From: Hyaloperonospora brassicae | Lineage: Eukaryota > Oomycota > Peronosporomycetes > Peronosporales > Peronosporaceae | NCBI GenBank assembly: GCA_947650285.1 | Contig: CANTFL010001204.1 | Location: 371,466 to 435,465 of the forward strand | Reading direction: 5' to 3' | Length of the DNA stretch: 64,000 nt | In this document: positions 54,441 to 64,000 of the stretch, piece after piece | Position numbering within the stretch: position 1 is the stretch's first letter | Layout of the letters: the number at the start of each line of letters is the position of its first letter | The notes under the pieces: model-generated | What the model saw: the letters and a program-made list of their open reading frames with translations, nothing else | Told to the model about the DNA's origin: nothing | Database searches by the model: none | Made by a program: the position numbers and the translations under genes

Positions 54441-55856
54441 CTCGTCGCGCAAGTGGCGAGTCTCGCGTTCGTTTTCAAGCCGATCCAACGCGAATTTAGA
54501 TCGGTCTTTCTACCGATCGGTACAGGGACGTCGCACGGTCGTCAGCAAGTCGTGCCGACGATTGTACTCGTACTTCATGACCTCCCCCGATTCGATCAAG
54601 AATTTTTCTTGGCGTACGAATACACCCTCCAGGCCCGGCAGCTGAGCTGGAATCGGTCTTTTAACCACCACCGGAGCCGCTGGTGGATTCTCACGGCGGC
54701 CGGCGCTTTCTCGTGGGGTGTATCTTGAGCCAATGCGTGGAGTACGAGGAGCGGACAAGTTACCTTTTCCGCTGGCGGGAGTATCCTCCATCGCATGACA
54801 GCTGAGATACACGATCCCATCTGATGGTTAATGTTGAGTATCTCACCCGTCACTACGTCGAGACTCATCAGATTGGTACTTGGGCCCATCGGTAAACACG
54901 CGCTTTTAGCGCTTGCATACGGATTGCAAATTTGCGATTGCGTCCCGCATACCAGCTGAGATGTATACCCTTCCCTAGGGCGATCTAAGGAAATACACGT
55001 CCCTTTGTGCACATTGCGGGTTGTCAACACAACTTACACAAGGGCCACTTCTTTCGAGGCAAATAATGTCTGCCTCATGCGACAAACGATGCAACCGGTA
55101 CCTTGCCCCGGTTGGCGTTCGCTTCTCAAACTTGACGCGTACTGCCTCAAGTTTTGGAGCCACCCTTCTCGTCCAAAATTCTTGACGTTTTGGACGAACG
55201 AGTTCCACGACGCCAAAGCGAGGCCTTGTCATGCTTTTGTTTACCGTTGTATTCTCGATGTTTAAAAAAATCGAGCTAGAATTCTTCTTCGGTGCGAAAA
55301 CTCTTCGCGCTGGAAATTAAACGATAAAGATTACTCGCACCGAATAATGGAATTCGATGGTATTGGCTTGGCTCGTGGTACAAGCTTTTGATAAGCTGTT
55401 CGGGCAAACGCCACTAATAAAGCTCATCACGCTTCAACGTGGAATCTTGTATTATCACGATTTTTGAGTATGACGACGGCTCGCGCAATCGTCAACGAGC
55501 TCGTGCAAAGGCGCACAAGTTGACCGTGGTAATGAGTTATCATACTCATCACCGGATTCATCATCGCTACCGAACAGACTATGACGCATGTATCGCTTCC
55601 TTTCCTTTGGCAAGTTTCTTAATATTCGGGGCACCTCAGGTGAGTTTGATGCCTTTGGGGTCTTTCCTCAGTTAGACACATATGAGTCGCCAGAGTAGCT
55701 GACCCCTAACTTTGGGTCAGCTACTCCGGCGACTCTACATGCTCCTGCAGCAACATTTGCTGCGGGCAGAGAAAGATCAGCAGACGACTCGTCTTCTGCA
55801 GCAGAGTCTGGCGCAGTAACAGGCAGCGTCGTCTTTGTGGCACCCCGCATAGACAT
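54258..55856 (-). pseudogene. Antisense gene of element C (Cys motif plus coiled coil)
   Basis: Probable ATG at 55,856 (MSMRGATKTTLP…), 129 bp from the 3' LTR; element D's is at 128 bp. Mainly one frame with at least one excursion. Parts in order: Ala/Ser-rich N-terminus (to 55,670); a Cys cluster PCVSCVDNPQCAQRDVYF (about 55,030), comparable to CYNCTDCLERQVYH of D; AMEDTPASGKGN (54,790), matching D's RMNTPATGQGN; and a helical, charged end (DRLENERETRHLRDELEAAL, 54,488). C-x2-C-x5-C spacing suggests metal binding, unproven. Function unknown. Confidence 0.6.
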
Positions 55857-55973
55857 GTTAACAATGCAAGGCAAAGACAGAATAAAAGGATCTGACAAAC
55901 AAGTACTCCCCCGTCCCGTTGGTATCCAACGGGTCGCCTTAAGTTTTGATAGTCACACGATGGCTATCACTTA

Positions 55974-55984
55974 AGCGGGGGTGA
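55974..55984 (+). other. Polypurine tract of element C
   Basis: AAGCGGGGGTGA ends directly at the TG of the 3' LTR. Confidence 0.7.
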
Positions 55985-56419
55985 TGTAACGGGATGGCTC
56001 GTTACATGAAATTGTAATTTAGAAGAACTTGACAATACAGAATATTACGTTGAATTTTCTTTAAACAATATCACAAAGTATGGTGATGTTGTTTGGATGA
56101 CCGAAGGGTCTACTCATTGGTTGATATCGTGATGATATCAACCCGCCAATCGCTGCTAGACGCGCGCAATGGGTGGTGAGTAGACGCCATCATTAGTTAT
56201 ATTAATATAATTAAGCTAGGAAAAACAGAGACACACGAGTTATAGGACTAATATATATTAAATAATAGCTGTACTTTTACCACGACTAGAGTCTTTACCT
56301 TAGTCGTTTCCTTCCTCTGTGTAGTTCTACACCTAGCTGGGCTCTGACCTTCACTGTTGTAAGTGAAGGGTTAACTCCGTACAGGTAGTCCAGTACGTAG
56401 TAGTCGGTTCCTCATTACA
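55985..56419 (+). repeat. 3' LTR of element C
   Basis: 435 bp, TGTAACGGGA…CTCATTACA, followed by the GTCAG duplication at 56,420-56,424. Carries the 10-bp hairpin at 56,119-56,143. Confidence 0.9.
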
Positions 56420-56424
56420 GTCAG

Positions 56425-57365
56425 GCTACGATTGGATGATCTACCAAGACCCGACCGCGGGCGGTCTGAGAGAGTGGCAGGAGTGCAGTTCAACTTCACC
56501 AGAGAGCAACGTGTAAGCCTAAAGTTGACATCGTGGTGGACGTATTGATGCAGTGTTTGGGCAATGGTGCGATCAGTCGGAGCATGATTGCAGGGGTTTC
56601 TTGGTATCCATCGCAACGTTTGCAGCGAGGTCTGTCATCGTGTTGTATTCTTTCGGTAATGGCGAGACCAGCTTGCGACCACGACGACTTCAGCATGACC
56701 CCGAGCCTTTCAGTAAATTGCTGCAATGTGTGGTTGGCGCAATGAGCAGGACAGCCGAAGTTGAGTGCTATTCATGGCACTACCCCCGACAGGATGCAGC
56801 GATTACGACATTGTATCTGAAACAACAGAAATTATAGTGCAGTTTACGCAACTGAGAGTCTTCGCCGAGATCTCTCCTTGTGTTGCAAGCCTCATTTACA
56901 AATTGTACAAGTAGTTAAATTTTACCTGCCGGTAACGATCCGTAAAATCTGTCTTCCATGATCAGTATCAAGCCATACATTTCGTCTCACTTTGTCTTGA
57001 CAACGTTACTCATTGTGGATGACTGTACAGCACATGTCCTTTTGGTTCCGCCTCCTCAATTTTAAACCGCTCCCTGACGCAATCGTTAACGCAGAACATG
57101 CCTTTGTTTTTGCTATCAATGTGGTGTAAGCTGTCTAACCATCGCTTGCGCCAACATTATATGGTATCGAGTAGCTCAATATGCAGCAGCACCACCATTT
57201 CCAGTCCCAACAAGCAACGGTACAACGACATGCGCTTACGTATCCTTCTGCTCTGTGTAGTCTCCAGTGCCAGCTGCAGATACCGAGGGAAACAATATAT
57301 TGCACCGGGTAGAGAGAAGTTACTTGGCCAGATAATTTACAACCTGAAACAACTTGCCCCGAGGA
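56425..57365. other. Unassigned DNA right of element C
   Basis: Overlapping frames on both strands (56,496-56,726 minus; 57,098-57,382 plus) with no domain that I can name. Continuity with the sequence left of 48,812 across the element was not recognisable. Confidence 0.4.
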
Positions 57366-57916
57366 GGCATGATACTTATTAGACTGGTCGATGATAACAT
57401 TGGCCGACGGATAAAAGGATGTTCACCACATAAGCTATATCCGAATGTCCATACTATGCCTCACGGCAAAACAAACGAAGATGACCGATGTATAGACTTA
57501 CCACGTTGAATTCGCTTGCACCTGGAGCATGTAGGAACCAGCACTTTCCCTACTGTACATAGTACATCTGCGCACCAGCTCAACGTCTGGCCAACCGAGA
57601 GCACGCAAGCCAACGAGATACAAATCGGACGTAAACGAGCCGCACACCATTGAAAATGATCACATTTACTGTATCGTGGTTCCGCACTGCGCGACGCTTA
57701 CCATGGGGATGCTATTCCACCCAACAAGCATCTACAACGACGAATGCTCAAATGGCCAAGCTGATCGGCAGGCCGAATACTAGACCTTTCTGTTACGTCT
57801 TGACGTTAATGTTTACAAACGTCAAATTCGACACCACGTTCGGGTTGACATTGATGTCAAATTTTTCCTCCAAAGTAGTGTTTTCGAAGCATTGGTGGCG
57901 ACAAGTGCGAGTTAGA
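57366..57916 (+). pseudogene. Unknown degenerate coding-like stretch
   Basis: The plus strand reads protein-like blocks: LIRLVDDNIGRRIKGCSPHK (from about 57,378), then STSAHQLNVWPTESTQANEI (about 57,567), then in a shifted frame IENDHIYCIVVPHCATLTMG (about 57,650) and VRVDIDVKFFLQSSVFEALV (about 57,840). Frames change at least once and stops occur. No family recognised and no start codon justified. Confidence 0.3.
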
Positions 57917-59297
57917 TGAATTAGTGCCCATGTAATTCATTGGAAAAGAAAACAACACGATTTCTTGAGTTCGCATGCGATTTCTAAATGTGACACCACT
58001 TTCATGTGCGGAATGTTACGCTGATTACGAATCCGTTCGATCTACACGATTTGCATCAGAATTGACTTCATGGTAGTCAAACGCGCGATCATTTAAGTAC
58101 AAAAGCACGAAAATCGTCCGTTTTTAAGCACTAAAACGCGTCCATACAAAAAACTAGAAAGAGTTGACTTGCAGACTATAGCTGACGCGAAAGGGCGTAT
58201 CAAACTACATCTGATCCAATAAAGTCTGCTGGCAAAAAGATTTTTTTGAAGGATTTGTTAACGTAAATATTGTGAAAAATTGGAATTTTGGCCGAAAAAG
58301 TCGTCTTTTTCGGTCATTTTTCGAGCTCGGAAAATGCAACTGCGACAAGACTACTGGGTGTGCACCCGTATAACTTTCTGAGCACTTGTAGGGATGTATG
58401 CGACAACCTATCCCGGAGTCAGGTTTGGATAAATGTCGCAAACGCATCCAGGAGAATTTTTCTAGAGGTCGAAAAAACACTGTTTTCGCGAAAATCACAC
58501 GTTTTTGAGATTAAATCGGCAACGACGCCGATTCAGCTCCCCGGACCGGTTGCAATCGATTTCTCCCGTCATTTTACATCAGAAAGGCTATGTCCGCATC
58601 GGTAACAAAGAAAGTGCAAAATTCAAATCAAAATTGCAAAAAAAGTACAAGTGGTACATAAAACCTGATTCGTGCATAAGAAAGGCCATCAAATTCTACG
58701 TCGGATCCATCCGGTCCGAAAGCCAGTTCGATGCGGTTGGATAGGTTTAATGGAGGATACATGCGTTTATGCAGTTTGATAGGTATCCGTTGACATGTCG
58801 CAGAATACGACAATCCCACGTGAAAGAGCATGCAAAAATACCCCTACCCCGATGTTGAGGTTAGGTGGAACACATCTCTACACCATACATAATCATCGAT
58901 GAAAAAAGTAGAGATACGGTTTATCGTTATTGCAAAGACAGGACGAGTGGTACATAGAATGTGAATGGCCCACGTGAAAGCCCATACAAAACTACATATA
59001 CTCCATACAATGAGCCGACCTGAAAAAGTCAACATCATGGGTTTAGTGAGCGACAAAAAGTGCATAACGAGTTCGAGAGGGTTTGCACGCACATGTCGCA
59101 CCATACGACGACACCACGCGATTCGCCGTCAAAAAGTACCCCTAGAACATGTGAGAGGTCGAGTGTAACGACTCGTCCACCAGTCGATAGATGGCATTGA
59201 AATCTCAGAGATATGCACTTTTTATTTACATTAGGTGAGATAGATGCGCGAATATACATAGTATCATTATCTATGGGTATGTTTTCCTATCGCTATT
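57917..59297. other. Spacer-like DNA upstream of the 5S gene
   Basis: No convincing gene. Holds a perfect hairpin at 58,292-58,313 and phrase-like partial repeats ('CACGTGAAAG', 'TACCCCTA') around 58,815-59,145. Composition resembles an intergenic spacer. Confidence 0.4.
58292..58313. repeat. Perfect 9-bp hairpin
   Basis: CCGAAAAAG, TCGT loop, CTTTTTCGG. Could be a terminator-like or cruciform sequence; no gene that it would serve is evident. Confidence 0.6.
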
Positions 59298-59416
59298 GTA
59301 GACGGCCATCTTAGGCAGATGACACCTTATCCCGTTCGCTCTGAGAAGTTAAGCTGCCTCAAGCTCGGGTAGTACTCGGGTGGGTGACCACCGGGGAAGT
59401 CCGGGTGCTGTCTACC
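59298..59416 (+). rRNA. 5S ribosomal RNA gene
   Basis: The 119-base stretch starts GTAGACGGCCATCTTAGGCA and ends GGTGCTGTCTACC. Helix I pairs perfectly (GTAGAC with GTCTAC). Conserved internal elements are present: CCCGTTCGCTCTG, GAAGTTAAGC (box A region), GGGTAGTACTCGGGTGGGTGACC (box C region) and GGGGAAGTCCGGGTGCTG. Length is right for eukaryotic 5S and a T run follows directly, as for a Pol III transcript, so it looks functional. Single copy in this window, not part of a visible 5S cluster. It lies upstream of two tandem-repeat arrays. Confidence 0.93.
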
Positions 59417-59420
59417 TTTT
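59417..59420 (+). terminator. Pol III terminator of the 5S gene
   Basis: TTTT right after the 5S 3' end. Four T is the minimum usual Pol III stop signal. Confidence 0.7.
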
Positions 59421-59638
59421 ATACTGCATGCATGTTGCACGACAGGTGCACACCCATTATGACTTGGTTATTCTATACTGATACATTCTACCACCTACAT
59501 ATGATTACGTCTACCCTACACACACGTGACACCTTGGTGCAGTTAGCTACACACTCCATATTCATACACACGTTTCCAGCGCTAATGTAAATTCCATACT
59601 AAATTACGCCATGTAATATAAACCCCCATACACACAAA

Positions 59639-60021
59639 GACGCCACCAACCGTGCACACACATGCACCACTACCATGTGTGACATGAAGCAGCATGTTCA
59701 ACCACCCGCATGACCCATCACCCCCATACAAACTTCCATACACCTTCCATGTTTCCTCGCACTTCTCGCCTGTTATTAAATCAAGCCAAAAACCCCATAC
59801 TGTTACATTAGGGAAACGATCGCACATACATATACCAAGTGAAAGACGCCACCAACCGTGCACACACATGCACCACTACCATTTGTGACATGAAGCAGCA
59901 TGTTCAACCACCCGCATGACCCATCACCCCCATACAAACTTCCATACACCTTCCATGTTTCCTCGCACTTCTCGCCTGTTATTAAATCAAGCCAAAAACC
60001 CCATACTGTTACATTAGGGAA
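59639..60021. repeat. 206-bp direct repeat, two copies
   Basis: The block starting GACGCCACCAACCGTGCACA at 59,639 recurs at 59,845. The copies, each to …TTACATTAGGGAAA, show one visible mismatch (CATGTGTGAC against CATTTGTGAC), so duplication is recent. Spacing is 206 bp. Minus-strand frames of 83-95 codons inside it are repeat artefacts. Confidence 0.9.
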
Positions 60022-60348
60022 ATTACCAAGCAAAGTACTCACGAACACATTCATACCAGCATAATACTAGCGTATGCGACATGAATTACCAAAGTCTGCC
60101 TCTCTAATTTGGCATTTTATAGTGCAGAAAACATCCTTTCACGTCTTTTCTGTTGTTATTTCGAGCCAAAAATACTTCATTGCATGTTCACTTCGAAATG
60201 CAAATAAATCGTATTTTTCGCAAAGTCTTTCAAGCAAAATTCAATACTTTGGCCAAGTTTAAATGATGCCTTCGACGTTCATGCTATTGTCTCCAGTATT
60301 GACTCAGAAAACAATAGCAGCAACCCTTTGTCCTTTCGCACAGCAGAT
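60022..60348. other. Transition into the satellite
   Basis: Contains a diverged relative of the satellite motif (GACTCAGAAAACAATAGCAG at about 60,302), suggesting that older repeat copies once extended further left. Confidence 0.6.
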
Positions 60349-63300
60349 TTTCACTTTTCCCTATTATAAAAACCGATACTAAAATCTTCCAATTTGGCTC
60401 AGAAAACAATAGCACCAATACTTAGCGCGTTCTCTTTCGAGCGCACCAAGACAATAAGATACTCGCAAAAGCACTGCATAACACTCGTAGCACGTTGGAC
60501 TACCTTGTTACACTCTCGTACTAAAGCTTGCAACCTTTTGGCTCGCAAACAATAGCAGAACTTAGCTTTCACTTTTCCCTATTATAAAAACCGATACTAA
60601 AATCTTCCAATTTGGCTCAGAAAACAATAGCACCAATACTTAGCGCATTCTCTTTCGAGCGCACCAAGACAATAAGATACTCGCAAAAGCACTGCATAAC
60701 ACTCGTAGCACGTTGGTCTACCTTGTTACACTCTCGTACTAAAGCTTGCAACCTTTTGGCTCGCAAACAATAGCAGAACTTAGCTTTCACTTTTCCCTAT
60801 TATAAAAACCGATACTAAAATCTTCCAATTTGGCTCAGAAAACAATAGCACCAATACTTAGCGCATTCTCTTTCGAGCGCACCAAGACAATAAGATACTC
60901 GCAAAAGCACTGCATAACACTCGTAGCACGTTGGTCTACCTTGTTACACCCTCGTACTAAAGCTTGCAACCTTTTGGCTCGCAAACAATAGCAGAACTTA
61001 GCTTTCACTTTTCCCTATTATAAAAACCGATACTAAAATCTTCCAATTTGGCATCAGAAAACAATAGCACCAATACTTAGCGCATTCTCTTTCGAGCGCA
61101 CCAAGACAATAAGATACTCGCAAAAGCACTGCATAACACTCGTAGCACGTTGGTCTACCTTGTTACACCCTCGTACTAAAGCTTGCAACCTTTTGGCTCG
61201 CAAACAATAGCAGAACTTAGCTTTCACTTTTCCCTATTATAAAAACCGATACTAAAATCTTCCAATTTGGCTCAGAAAACATTAGCACCAATACTTAGCG
61301 CATTCTCTTTCGAGCGCACCAAGACAATAAGATACTCGCAAAAGCACTGCATAACACTCGTAGCACGTTGGTCTACCTTGTTACACCCTCGTACTAAAGC
61401 TTGCAACCTTTTGGCTCGCAAACAATAGCAGAACTTAGCTTTCACTTTTCCCTATTATAAAAACCGATACTAAAATCTTCCAATTTGCATCAGAAAACAA
61501 TAGCACCAATACTTAGCGCATTCTCTTTCGAGCGCACCAAGACAATAAGATACTCGCAAAAGCACTGCATAACACTCGTAGCACGTTGGTCTACCTTGTT
61601 ACACCCTCGTACTAAAGCTTGCAACCTTTTGGCTCGCAAACAATAGCAGAACTTAGCTTTCACTTTTCCCTATTATAAAAACCGATACTAAAATCTTCCA
61701 ATTTGGCTCAGAAAACAATAGCACCAATACTTAGCGCATTCTCTTTCGAGCGCACCAAGACAATAAGATACTCGCAAAAGCACTGCATAACACTCGTAGC
61801 ACGTTGGTCTACCTTGTTACACTCTCGTACTAAAGCTTGCAACCTTTTGGCTCGCAAACAATAGCAGAACTTAGCTTTCACTTTTCCCTATTATAAAAAC
61901 CGATACTAAAATCTTCCAATTTGGCTCAGAAAACATTAGCACCAATACTTAGCGCATTCTCTTTCGAGCGCACCAAGACAATAAGATACTCGCAAAAGCA
62001 CTGCATAACACTCGTAGCACGTTGGTCTACCTTGTTACACTCTCGTACTAAAGCTTGCAACCTTTTGGCTCGCAAACAATAGCAGAACTTAGCTTTCACT
62101 TTTCCCTATTATAAAAACCGATACTAAAATCTTCCAATTTGGCTCAGAAAACAATAGCACCAATACTTAGCGCATTCTCTTTCGAGCGCACCAAGACAAT
62201 AAGATACTCGCAAAAGCACTGCATAACACTCGTAGCACGTTGGTCTACCTTGTTACACTCTCGTACTAAAGCTTGCAACCTTTTGGCTCGCAAACAATAG
62301 CAGAACTTAGCTTTCACTTTTCCCTATTATAAAAACCGATACTAAAATCTTCCAATTTGGCTCAGAAAACAATAGCACCAATACTTAGCGCATTCTCTTT
62401 CGAGCGCACCAAGACAATAAGATACTCGCAAAAGCACTGCATAACACTCGTAGCACGTTGGTCTACCTTGTTACACCCTCGTACTAAAGCTTGCAACCTT
62501 TTGGCTCGCAAACAATAGCAGAACTTAGCTTTCACTTTTCCCTATTATAAAAACCGATACTAAAATCTTCCAATTTGGCATCAGAAAACAATAGCACCAA
62601 TACTTAGCGCATTCTCTTTCGAGCGCACCAAGACAATAAGATACTCGCAAAAGCACTGCATAACACTCGTAGCACGTTGGTCTACCTTGTTACACCCTCG
62701 TACTAAAGCTTGCAACCTTTTGGCTCGCAAACAATAGCAGAACTTAGCTTTCACTTTTCCCTATTATAAAAACCGATACTAAAATCTTCCAATTTGGCTC
62801 AGAAAACAATAGCACCAATACTTAGCGCATTCTCTTTCGAGCGCACCAAGACAATAAGATACTCGCAAAAGCACTGCATAACACTCGTAGCACGTTGGTC
62901 TACCTTGTTACACCCTCGTACTAAAGCTTGCAACCTTTTGGCTCGCAAACAATAGCAGAACTTAGCTTTCACTTTTCCCTATTATAAAAACCGATACTAA
63001 AATCTTCCAATTTGGCTCAGAAAACAATAGCACCAATACTTAGCGCATTCTCTTTCGAGCGCACCAAGACAATAAGATACTCGCAAAAGCACTGCATAAC
63101 ACTCGTAGCACGTTGGTCTACCTTGTTACACTCTCGTACTAAAGCTTGCAACCTTTTGGCTCGCAAACAATAGCAGAACTTAGCTTTCACTTTTCCCTAT
63201 TATAAAAACCGATACTAAAATCTTCCAATTTGCATCAGAAAACAATAGCACCAATACTTAGCGCATTCTCTTTCGAGCGCACCAAGACAATAAGATACTC

Positions 63301-63712
63301 GCAAAAGCACTGCATAACACTCGTAGCACGTTGGTCTACCTTGTTACACTCTCGTACTAAAGCTTGCAACCTTTTGGCTCGCAAACAATAGCAGAACTTA
63401 GCTTTCACTTTTCCCTATTATAAAAACCGATACTAAAATCTTCCAATTTGGCTCAGAAAACAATAGCACCAATACTTAGCGCATTCTCTTTCGAGCGCAC
63501 CAAGACAATAAGATACTCGCAAAAGCACTGCATAACACTCGTAGCACGTTGGTCTACCTTGTTACACTCTCGTACTAAAGCTTGCAACCTTTTGGCTCGC
63601 AAACAATAGCAGAACTTAGCTTTCACTTTTCCCTATTATAAAAACCGATACTAAAATCTTCCAATTTGGCTCAGAAAACAATAGCACCAATACTTAGCGC
63701 ATTCACTTTCGA
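60349..63712. repeat. 218-bp satellite array, about 15.4 copies
   Basis: The landmark CTATTATAAA occurs at 60,361, 60,579, 60,797, 61,015 and so on to 63,633, at 218-bp steps with occasional 1-bp shifts. Copies are nearly identical. Recurrent variants: GGCTCAG, GGCATCAG or TGCATCAG; ACAATAG or ACATTAG; ACACTCTCG or ACACCCTCG. The first copy is the most diverged. Each unit holds two related sub-motifs, TTGGCTCAGAAAACAATAGC and TTGGCTCGCAAACAATAGC, so the unit itself grew from an older duplication. An ATTATAAAAACC TATA-like element recurs in every unit. Confidence 0.96.
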
Positions 63713-64000
63713 AATCAGCCTTTTAAATAAGACTTATCATTCGTCAGCTTTTACACTCGATGACTGAATGCCATACAAAGCCGACTAATCGACTTCTTCT
63801 CTTTCGCATTTGTACATTAGCGAAAGTAATTCACTTTGCGCGCAGCCATTTTTGATTGACTGCTTATAGTAGTGTTGGGGGGTTGTTTGTTATTTGTCAA
63901 ACAATATCATAGGAATGATTTATTAAATCAATCTTGTCTTGCTACTATCTTATTACTGATAGTACTATGATTTATATTCACCTTATATTAGTATTGATGA
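63713..64000. other. Right flank of the satellite
   Basis: Unique-looking AT-rich sequence after the last partial repeat. No gene or motif seen up to the window end. Confidence 0.5.

Larger units (their letters stand above)
48817..56419 (+). mobile_element. Complete but dead Ty3/gypsy element C
   Basis: 7,603 bp between perfect GTCAG duplications: 5' LTR, PBS, gag, protease, RT, RNase H, integrase, antisense gene, PPT, 3' LTR. Same family as element D. All frames carry many stops and shifts, and the RT YxDD segment is gone. Yet the LTRs are almost identical over their central 385 bp, with differences piled up at both ends. Only one RNase H is present, unlike element A. Confidence 0.9.

Noticed and set aside
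59298..59416. 5S-derived SINE (SINE3) rather than a 5S gene
   Set aside because: The full 5S length with perfect helix I is followed directly by a T-run terminator, with no SINE body attached.
59582..60054. Minus-strand frames of 83-95 codons in the 206-bp repeat
   Set aside because: They are two copies of the same repeat translated and have no domain; Gly/Cys/Trp richness comes from the CA-rich sequence.
60349..63712. Regular repeat array that might be taken for a CRISPR
   Set aside because: The whole 218-bp unit repeats; there are no unique spacers between short repeats, no cas genes, and the context is eukaryotic.

Overview
The window looks like a gene-poor, transposon-dense stretch of an oomycete nuclear genome, probably Phytophthora-like. 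The reasons are: (i) a secreted GH28 pectinase with one short GT-AG intron (88 bp); (ii) Ty3/gypsy elements carrying a second, acquired RNase H, a state known from oomycetes and plants; (iii) a eukaryotic 5S rRNA gene. Nothing bacterial is visible: no operons, no Shine-Dalgarno-led genes. The genus is an inference.

Layout. 1-3,777: 3' half of a decayed Ty3/gypsy element (D), cut by the window edge. 3,778-10,137: mostly unassignable DNA with an inverted duplication of an unknown gene start, a 37-bp tandem repeat and a GC-rich island. 10,138-11,431 (minus): the only intact-looking protein gene, a two-exon polygalacturonase-like GH28 protein in which two catalytic positions are replaced. 12,000-17,717: AT-rich, degenerate DNA. 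17,718-45,354: a 27.6-kb nested retrotransposon array. 45,360-45,735: LINE reverse-transcriptase fragment flanking the array. 47,462-48,570: broken membrane-protein-like gene. 48,817-56,419: complete but dead Ty3/gypsy element C (same family as D) with a perfect 5-bp target duplication. 59,298-59,416: 5S rRNA gene. 59,639-60,021: 206-bp tandem duplication. 60,349-63,712: satellite of about 15.4 copies of a 218-bp unit.

The array at 17.7-45.4 kb is LTR-internal-LTR-internal-LTR: a minus-strand non-autonomous element (B, with gag, protease and acquired-RNase-H remnants but no RT or integrase) present as two tandem units sharing the middle LTR. The same insertion of a plus-strand relative (A) sits in both units at the same site with the same 4-bp flank. 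In unit 1 it is a solo LTR; in unit 2 it is a full 14.1-kb element. The solo LTR looks like a 5'-LTR/3'-LTR recombinant.

A, C and D each carry, between integrase and 3' LTR, a long gene on the strand opposite to gag-pol. In C and D these antisense genes are recognisably homologous and begin 128-129 bp from the 3' LTR. In A the frame runs for about 900 codons. A therefore combines an acquired RNase H, a chromodomain-like tail and an antisense gene, an architecture that parallels plant Tat-lineage elements. This is the best candidate here for an under-described system. All retroelement reading frames are broken, so they are listed as pseudogenes. Mismatch counts were made by eye.
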